Shown piece after piece: positions 58,651-64,000 of a stretch of 64,000 nt of DNA (the first letter of the stretch is position 1; every line of letters begins with the position of its first letter). The notes under the pieces are model-generated. The model saw only the letters and a program-made list of their open reading frames with translations, did not search any database and was not told the DNA's origin. The stretch comes from JBBQWR01 sp038210495 (GTDB lineage Bacteria > Planctomycetota > Planctomycetia > Pirellulales > DATAWG01), in NCBI GenBank assembly GCA_038210495.1, contig JBBQWR010000010.1:56670-120669 (forward strand). The letters run 5' to 3'. The translations under genes and the position numbers were made by a program.

Positions 58651-59964
58651 TCATTTCGCGCGTCGCGTATTCCGACTCTCGATACCGAGATAATGTCCGA
58701 CGACCGCCGCCCAAGATTTGGTTTCGTCGGCTGCGGATACCGGCCGCCCGCCGATGATGATGCCGGCCATTTCGTCAGAGCTCTGCTCGCCGTTCAAGAC
58801 TCGCGCCGGCGGACTGCTCGGATTGCGAGGGTTCTCGGCGGAGTTGTCCCAAGTGAACTCGGCCCGAATGATTGTCCCCTTGGGCAATACAATTGGCTCG
58901 GCGTAGAAATAGGTGTCCTGCCAATTGAAATTCCAATCGTCGATTTTCAAGAGTCTGGCGGTTTTCTTGTCGGGCAGTTCCGCCCAAACCTTGGCCGTCC
59001 GGCCGATCAAATGCATGTGAGCCCAGATGTTGCCGACCTCGTAATCGACGGGAAGGGTGAAGTAATCGGACTTTCTATAAACCTTCTCGCCTGGCGGAAT
59101 GTCGATGTCGACGGCGCCCATCAAAATGATGCTGACATTCCGTTTAGGGGGCGTGTCCGTGAAATAGAGGCCCACGCTCGTTTGGTCGATTTCTTCCTTT
59201 CCCGAGGGACTGTAATGCATCTGCAGCACATAGTCCGTTCCCTTCTTAAGCGTGATCGCTTCACCTGGACCAAACAGCGCCCCTTCCTGGCCGGGAGCGT
59301 AGCCGGGCGTAAACCCGACCGGCAAGAAACCGGGAGCGTTGCCGGGATAGCCAATTCCGTCGTGCTCGCGGGCCAATCGCCGAGCCGTTCCGCTGGCGTC
59401 TAGGATGCCGACGGCATGATGAGCCACTCGCCGGTTGCCGGGCATGATTTCGATCCCCTTGAGATACCTGTCCTTCTCGAAGTTAAGCGGGAACACGAAG
59501 TGGTGGTAGATATCCCGGCCCTCAGCGGGGACGTCGAAGGGCCGTTCCATTTTTAAAATCATATCGGGCGGACCAAAATGCCAGCCGTCGTGGAACTTCG
59601 GCAGTGGAGGAAGGTCGGTGGCGTCCCCCTCGAGCGCCCCGTCTTGGACCCAACTTGCAAACACCGCGACCTGGGCCTCAGTGAGCGTCCGAGCGTGCTT
59701 AAACTCAGCCCATTCGCCGCTTGGAAGCCAAGGCGGCATGATTCGCTTTTCGGTGATGCGGGCCAGTTGTTTGGCTCGCTTTTTTGCGTCCTGAAAAGTG
59801 ACCAGCGAAAAGGGGCCGATATTGTTGGGACGATGGCACGCCGTGCAATGATTAAAGACGATCGGCGCGACGTCCTTGTTGAACGTCGTAGCCGAGTCCG
59901 CTCCACGAGCTAGGCCGGCAGTCATGGAAGCCGCGCAGATCACGATCAAGCTAAACACTCGCAT
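58651..59964 (-). CDS. Haem/monooxygenase-like secreted protein (split partner)
   Basis: A 437-aa exported protein with a signal peptide and a single haem site CTACH (residues 40-44) in the context HRPNNIGPFSLVTF. The monooxygenase-like body follows, with RVAHHAVGILD, LQMHYSPSG and NIWAHMHLIGRTAKVW as candidate metal-ligand segments. It corresponds to the C-terminal two thirds of the fused protein at 23957-25747. The redoxin gene lies 47 bp upstream on the same strand, in the same order as the domains of the fusion. Confidence 0.85.
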   Translation of the reverse strand: MRVFSLIVICAASMTAGLARGADSATTFNKDVAPIVFNHCTACHRPNNIGPFSLVTFQDAKKRAKQLARITEKRIMPPWLPSGEWAEFKHARTLTEAQVAVFASWVQDGALEGDATDLPPLPKFHDGWHFGPPDMILKMERPFDVPAEGRDIYHHFVFPLNFEKDRYLKGIEIMPGNRRVAHHAVGILDASGTARRLAREHDGIGYPGNAPGFLPVGFTPGYAPGQEGALFGPGEAITLKKGTDYVLQMHYSPSGKEEIDQTSVGLYFTDTPPKRNVSIILMGAVDIDIPPGEKVYRKSDYFTLPVDYEVGNIWAHMHLIGRTAKVWAELPDKKTARLLKIDDWNFNWQDTYFYAEPIVLPKGTIIRAEFTWDNSAENPRNPSSPPARVLNGEQSSDEMAGIIIGGRPVSAADETKSWAAVVGHYLGIESRNTRRAK

Positions 59965-60011
59965 TATATGTCACTCGAGATTATTGAGGGGTCGAATTGG
60001 GGTCTTCGGGA

Positions 60012-60632
60012 CTATTTGTTCGAGTGCGGCAAGTCGATATCACACCCAATGGCCTTTTCCCGGAGCACGGAAATCGGCTTGCCCGCGACGATTGCGTCAA
60101 GCGCATCGCGCAGTTCGTGAGCGGTGACTTGTTCGCGCCGCCGTCCGAAGTCGACATAGCGGTTGTCAATCCGACCCCGGTACAGCACTTCGCCTTTGGG
60201 CGATAATACAGCCACTTCGGATTTAATCGTCGCGCCGACTTTCAGGGCCAGGGTCATCTTCGGGTCCAGCACCGCCGGACAATGAAAGGCGTACTCGCGC
60301 GCGTGTTTCGCGGCGTTTTCACGGCTTAGATCGGCGTCCGCGTAGACCACACAAAACGAAATCTTTTTGGGCGAGAATTCGTCGTAAATTCGAGTCAGCT
60401 CTTTCGAATAGGCGTTCGAGATCGGGCAATCGTAGCCAGCGAAAAACAGGACGATACCGCGGCATTGCCCGGCGTTCGGCAAATGAAAGGCTTCGCCCGT
60501 CACATTGACGAATTCGTCTTGAGATTCAGTTTTTCGGGCCGGCTCGACCTGGGCACGCGCTGGCAACGCATAAGAAATCGCGCCGGCAACCGTAAGCAAC
60601 AAGAAAACGCGGTCAAATCGCATCGCAACCAA
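60012..60632 (-). CDS. Exported redoxin-domain protein (split partner)
   Basis: A 206-aa exported thioredoxin/AhpC-like protein. After the signal peptide, GYDCPISNAYSKEL (Cys69) matches TTECPIANRYLPVL of the fused protein at 23957, and both end with a KA-GC-type segment. Only the N-terminal Cys of a redoxin pair is present at the usual position. It precedes the monooxygenase-like gene on the minus strand and probably shares its transcript. Confidence 0.85.
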   Translation of the reverse strand: MVAMRFDRVFLLLTVAGAISYALPARAQVEPARKTESQDEFVNVTGEAFHLPNAGQCRGIVLFFAGYDCPISNAYSKELTRIYDEFSPKKISFCVVYADADLSRENAAKHAREYAFHCPAVLDPKMTLALKVGATIKSEVAVLSPKGEVLYRGRIDNRYVDFGRRREQVTAHELRDALDAIVAGKPISVLREKAIGCDIDLPHSNK

Positions 60633-60814
60633 TCCCTCGTGGTCAGTCGATTCGGCTCCTGTTGAACGGTCAGAACCGGTTACCTAGATATACCCTATCG
60701 GATAACGTCGGGTTTCATGAAAAGCAAAGCCGCGGCAGCCGAGTGGCGTTGACACGATACAATGTGGGACAAGAATCAGAAAGTCTTCGAACACCCTTGG
60801 CCAGTGAAATTCAA

Positions 60815-62116
60815 ATGCTCGCGGAAGTCATTTCGATCGGCGATGAGATCACCAGCGGGCAGCGGCTGGATACGAATAGTCAATGGTTGAGTTCGCGGTT
60901 GGCGGAGCTTGGCGCGCGAGTCATGTATCACACCACCGTGGCCGACGATCTGGCGGCCAATGTGCAGGTGTTTCGCGCGGCGTTCGAGCGAGCCGATGTT
61001 GTGGTCGCCACGGGTGGGTTGGGCCCGACGGCCGACGATCTCACGCGCGAGGCAATCGCGGCGGCGGCGAATCGACCGCTTGAGCTTGACGATGAAGCGC
61101 TGCGGCATATTGAGCAGTTATTTTCACGGCGGCAGCGGCCGATGCCGGAGCGGAATCGGTTGCAGGCGATGTTTCCTCAGGGGAGCCGGGTGATTTTCAA
61201 CCCGCAAGGGACGGCGCCGGGGATCGATCTGGAAGTCGCCCGGCCGGGCTGGTCGTCGTGCCGAATTTTTGCACTGCCGGGGGTGCCGGCCGAGATGTTC
61301 CGGATGTGGGACGATGCGGTGGCGCCGGCGATCCGAGCATTGTTCCCCACCCCGCAAATGATTTGCTACCGGCGGATCAAATGCTTTGGCGTCGGCGAAA
61401 GCGATCTGGAGCAAATGCTGCCGGACCTGATTCGCCGCGGTCGGGACCCGCAAGTCGGAATCACCGTCAGCGGGGCGACAATCACGCTCCGGATTGCCGC
61501 CGAGGGAGAGAGCGAGTCGGAATGTCTTGAGAAGATGGAGCCGACGATCGCCACGATCCGCGAGTGTCTGGGAACGCTCGTCTTCGGCGAAGAAGACGAT
61601 GAGCTCCAAGACGCGATCATGCGAATTCTCAGCCAGCAGGGAAAAACACTCGCTACGGCAGAATGGGGAACGGGCGGCGTGATATCGGATTGGTTGACCA
61701 CCGCTCAATCGACGGCTAAACAGTCAACCATCGAACCGATCGCCGATTCAGCGATATTCCTTGGCGGCTTTAGCGTCCCTAGCGCGGCGGCCCGAGCTAA
61801 GCTCTTGAGCCAAAGTTCGCGGCTTGCAACCAGAGATCTAATGGAAAACACCGCCGATCCGTCGGCCGTCGTAGCCGATCTCGCCGATTCCGCGCGATCG
61901 ATTCTCGGCGCCGACTACGCATTGGCAGTTGGCGAATTGCCGCGGTACGATCCGAAGGCGGCCGGTCCGCCTCCACAGTTTCACTACGCAATCGCCACTC
62001 CGAGCGGAATTCGCGCCCGGTCGTCTCCGTATGCCGGTCCCGATGATGTGATCCGACCGCGAGCCTGCAAACAAGCTTTGAATCTATTGCGTTTGGAACT
62101 TTTGCACGCGATTTAA
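60815..62116 (+). CDS. CinA-like protein with a degenerate amidohydrolase motif
   Basis: A 433-aa protein. The N-terminal COG1058 domain (MLAEVISIGDEITSGQRLDTNSQWLSSRL, VVATGGLGPTADDLTREAI) is intact; it acts as ADP-ribose pyrophosphatase in characterised CinA proteins. The C-terminal PncC-like domain begins where expected, but the ESCTGG motif reads EWGTGG (283-288), and the YSN..K segment is lost. Nicotinamide-nucleotide deamidase activity is therefore unlikely. The start at 60815 drops 51 codons without similarity. Confidence 0.88.
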   Translation: MLAEVISIGDEITSGQRLDTNSQWLSSRLAELGARVMYHTTVADDLAANVQVFRAAFERADVVVATGGLGPTADDLTREAIAAAANRPLELDDEALRHIEQLFSRRQRPMPERNRLQAMFPQGSRVIFNPQGTAPGIDLEVARPGWSSCRIFALPGVPAEMFRMWDDAVAPAIRALFPTPQMICYRRIKCFGVGESDLEQMLPDLIRRGRDPQVGITVSGATITLRIAAEGESESECLEKMEPTIATIRECLGTLVFGEEDDELQDAIMRILSQQGKTLATAEWGTGGVISDWLTTAQSTAKQSTIEPIADSAIFLGGFSVPSAAARAKLLSQSSRLATRDLMENTADPSAVVADLADSARSILGADYALAVGELPRYDPKAAGPPPQFHYAIATPSGIRARSSPYAGPDDVIRPRACKQALNLLRLELLHAI

Positions 62117-62281
62117 TCGGGGTATCCGCGGCATGACAGTGCTCGTCTGGCGTGTTAACATTCATCGTGCGGCACGATCAAGCCAATCCAACCTATTCCC
62201 ACCTCACGGCCGCGCAAAGCCCTCATTGGCTACTGGACTCCTTCGCGATTATTAGTTTGCCTTCACTGGAGTAATTCGATC

Positions 62282-63565
62282 ATGGCTCACCCGCAGTCGG
62301 CGTCGCGTCGCGAATTTTTGAAATCCTCCACGTTGGCCGGCGGAGCGCTAGTCGGAACGCTCGGCCTGATGAAAACGGTCCATGCATCGGTCGATGATAC
62401 GATTAAGGTCGGCCTGATCGGCTGCGGCGGACGCGGGACGGCCGCCGCGATGCAAGCACTCAACGCCGACAAGGGCGCCAAGCTGGTCGCGATGGGTGAC
62501 GCCTTCGACGACCGCCTCAAGAGCAGCCATCGAGTGATCGAGTCGCAGTTCAAAACGCAGGCCGGCAAGTTCGACGTGCCGCCCGATCGCTGCTTCACGG
62601 GTTTCGACGCCTACAAGGGCGTGCTCGGCGCCGGCGTCGACGTCGTCGTGCTAACCACCCCGCCCCATTTTCGGCCGGCGCATTTGAAGGCAGCGATCGA
62701 AGCCGGCAAGCACGTGTTCTGCGAGAAGCCCGTCGCCGTCGACGCACCGGGCGTTCGCTCCGTGCTGGAGACAGCGGCCGAAGCCAAGAGGAAAAGCCTG
62801 TGCATCGTCTCCGGCCTCTGCTTTCGCTACGACATCGGCAAGCGGGAGACGATCAAGCGAATCCACGACGGCGCAATCGGCGACGTGCGGGCGATTCACT
62901 CCACATATCTCACGGGCCTGTTGTGGCAGAATCCAAGGAAGCCCGCATGGAGCGAGATGGAATATCAGCTCCGCAACTGGTTGTATTATTGTTGGCTGTC
63001 GGGCGATCATATCGTCGAGCAGCATATCCATAGCCTCGACAAGGCCGCGTGGGTGCTGGGGGATCAAACACCGATTTCGGCCGTCGGCCAAGGGGGGCGG
63101 CAGGTCCGAACGGGCGAGCAGTTCGGCAATATCTACGATCATCACGCCGTCACTTTTGAATTTCCGAACGGCGTGAAGGTGTTTTCCTCCACGCGACAAA
63201 TGGCTAACTGCAAACCGGATGTCAACGATCATGTGATTGGGACAAAGGGCTCAGCCCAGCTCATGTCGCACTCCATCGACGGCGAAACGAAGTGGCAATT
63301 CACGCAGGCCAACCCCGACATGTATCAGGTCGAGCACAATGAGCTTTTCGCGGCGATTCGGGCCGGAAATCGAATCGACAACAGCCAATACATGGCCCAA
63401 AGCACGATGATGGCGATCCTCGGCCGGATGACGACCTACACCGGCCAGCAGATTACCTGGGAACAGGCGATGGCGAGCAAGGAAGATCTCACCCCGTCGA
63501 AATACGAATGGGGCCCCCTGCCGGTGGCGCCAGTGGCGCAGCCCGGGCAGACGAAGTTTGTGTGA
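62282..63565 (+). CDS. Tat-exported Gfo/Idh/MocA-family oxidoreductase
   Basis: A 427-aa protein. SRREFLKSSTLAGGALVGTLG is a twin-arginine signal. The Rossmann motif VGLIGCGGRGTAA follows, then the conserved CEKPVAVD with the catalytic-type Lys, and the YCWLSGDHIVEQHIHSLDKAAW segment of the C-terminal domain. Such exported sugar oxidoreductases are very numerous in planctomycetes. TGGAGTAATTCG precedes the ATG. The substrate is unknown. Confidence 0.9.
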   Translation: MAHPQSASRREFLKSSTLAGGALVGTLGLMKTVHASVDDTIKVGLIGCGGRGTAAAMQALNADKGAKLVAMGDAFDDRLKSSHRVIESQFKTQAGKFDVPPDRCFTGFDAYKGVLGAGVDVVVLTTPPHFRPAHLKAAIEAGKHVFCEKPVAVDAPGVRSVLETAAEAKRKSLCIVSGLCFRYDIGKRETIKRIHDGAIGDVRAIHSTYLTGLLWQNPRKPAWSEMEYQLRNWLYYCWLSGDHIVEQHIHSLDKAAWVLGDQTPISAVGQGGRQVRTGEQFGNIYDHHAVTFEFPNGVKVFSSTRQMANCKPDVNDHVIGTKGSAQLMSHSIDGETKWQFTQANPDMYQVEHNELFAAIRAGNRIDNSQYMAQSTMMAILGRMTTYTGQQITWEQAMASKEDLTPSKYEWGPLPVAPVAQPGQTKFV

Positions 63566-64000
63566 TCGGTCGGAATGAGCGCCAGCCCGTACAATATGTT
63601 CGCGCCTGTGAAAAGGGCGCCGCATGGAATGCTTAGCCGCGTTAGCGGCGTTATGTGAGTAACCGGGGGTGAAGCGAAGCTGTCCGCAGGGCGGCGAGCG
63701 AACCCCCGGATGGGACATCAACACCCAAGAGCCACGATAGTGGCGTGACACTGTATTCGAGCCGGTGATTGCTCGGTTATCACGCGATAATTGTTGCGCG
63801 GCGGTGCGGCTGGACCGGGACGATCGCAAGAAATTTTCCGTGCAAGCCCAGCGTCCTGGACGCCAACGGCTTGAACGCGGCTATCCCGCGGCCCGGGTCA
63901 GCCCGAGCCGCCATGAGGCCACGTATTCACGAAGGGATGTGTTGGGGAGCCGTCGGTCCGGGATGCCCCCGGAGAAAAGAACGCCGGCCAGCGAACCCGA
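63566..64000. other. 435-bp gene-free end of the window with hairpins
   Basis: No gene was found. CCGGGGGT and ACCCCCGG (about 63662-63710) are perfect arms of a REP-type hairpin. GCCAC/GTGGC with loop GATA (about 63732-63745) and TTATC/GATAA (near 63780) follow. The sequence runs off the window edge, so a structured RNA or larger repeat cannot be ruled out. Confidence 0.4.

Noticed and set aside
63655..64000. 5' end of a group II intron
   Set aside because: GTGAG and several hairpins are present, but no domain V, no intron-encoded reverse transcriptase and no intron boundary could be identified inside the window.
1..64000. CRISPR arrays, tRNA or rRNA genes, prophage genes
   Set aside because: Scanning the gaps by eye showed no regularly spaced direct repeats, no tRNA cloverleaf or TTCGA-arm pattern, and no phage or complete transposase gene.

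Overview
The window looks like chromosome from a planctomycete, probably an uncultured member of the Pirellulales. The evidence is a DUF1552 protein next to a DUF1592/1588/1585 c-type cytochrome, DUF1573 and redoxin/monooxygenase-like secreted proteins, a bacterial flotillin (FloA), LL-diaminopimelate aminotransferase (DapL), GroEL copies on both sides of groES, high G+C, and very many small palindromic intergenic repeats. No rRNA, tRNA, CRISPR array, prophage or complete insertion sequence is visible.

Layout. 1-6.6 kb is a flagellar motor/export operon on the + strand: motB, fliL, a FliY-like fliN, fliO, fliP, fliQ, fliR, flhB. No fliM is present. 6.7-15.1 kb holds a COG0731-type radical SAM protein, dapL, a VanZ-like protein, tmk, holB, a membrane protein, a decayed and an intact copy of a zinc-ribbon membrane protein, and a radical SAM enzyme that resembles archaeal tetraether lipid synthase (Tes). 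15.2-18.1 kb has a DUF433/DUF5615-type toxin-antitoxin pair, floA and a Pro/Gln-rich partner. 18.2-26.9 kb carries a beta-hydroxyacid dehydrogenase, DUF1552 and DUF1592 proteins, an HMA-like protein, and, on the minus strand, a fused redoxin/haem/monooxygenase-like protein and an Asp-box protein. 27-34 kb is a surface-polysaccharide and exported-protein block: DUF4416, a WecA/MraY-like transferase, an O-antigen-ligase-like protein, DUF1573 and a tetrahaem lipoprotein. 34.3-41.7 kb has a sugar-nucleotide epimerase, aroB with a coupled small gene, a GH2 hydrolase, a class II glutamine amidotransferase and DUF420.

42-48.9 kb is a chaperone island: groEL1, groES, groEL2, dnaJ, grpE, with an fmdB-like gene behind it. 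A good sigma-54 promoter match lies upstream of groEL1 and there is no CIRCE element. 49-64 kb has yacG, a membrane protein, an MFS transporter, mscL with a zinc-ribbon tail, a lipoprotein, a divergent pair (Rossmann/membrane fusion and permuted ATP-grasp), a gene broken by an in-frame amber codon, an AbrB/Doc toxin-antitoxin pair, a two-gene split version of the redoxin/monooxygenase fusion, a CinA-like protein with a degenerate amidohydrolase motif, and a Tat-exported Gfo/Idh/MocA oxidoreductase.

The most distinctive feature of the window is its population of REP/REPIN-like repeats. At least six families sit between genes. One family starts so exactly at the ends of holB, the WecA-like gene and groEL1 that the repeat arm itself supplies the TAG stop codon.
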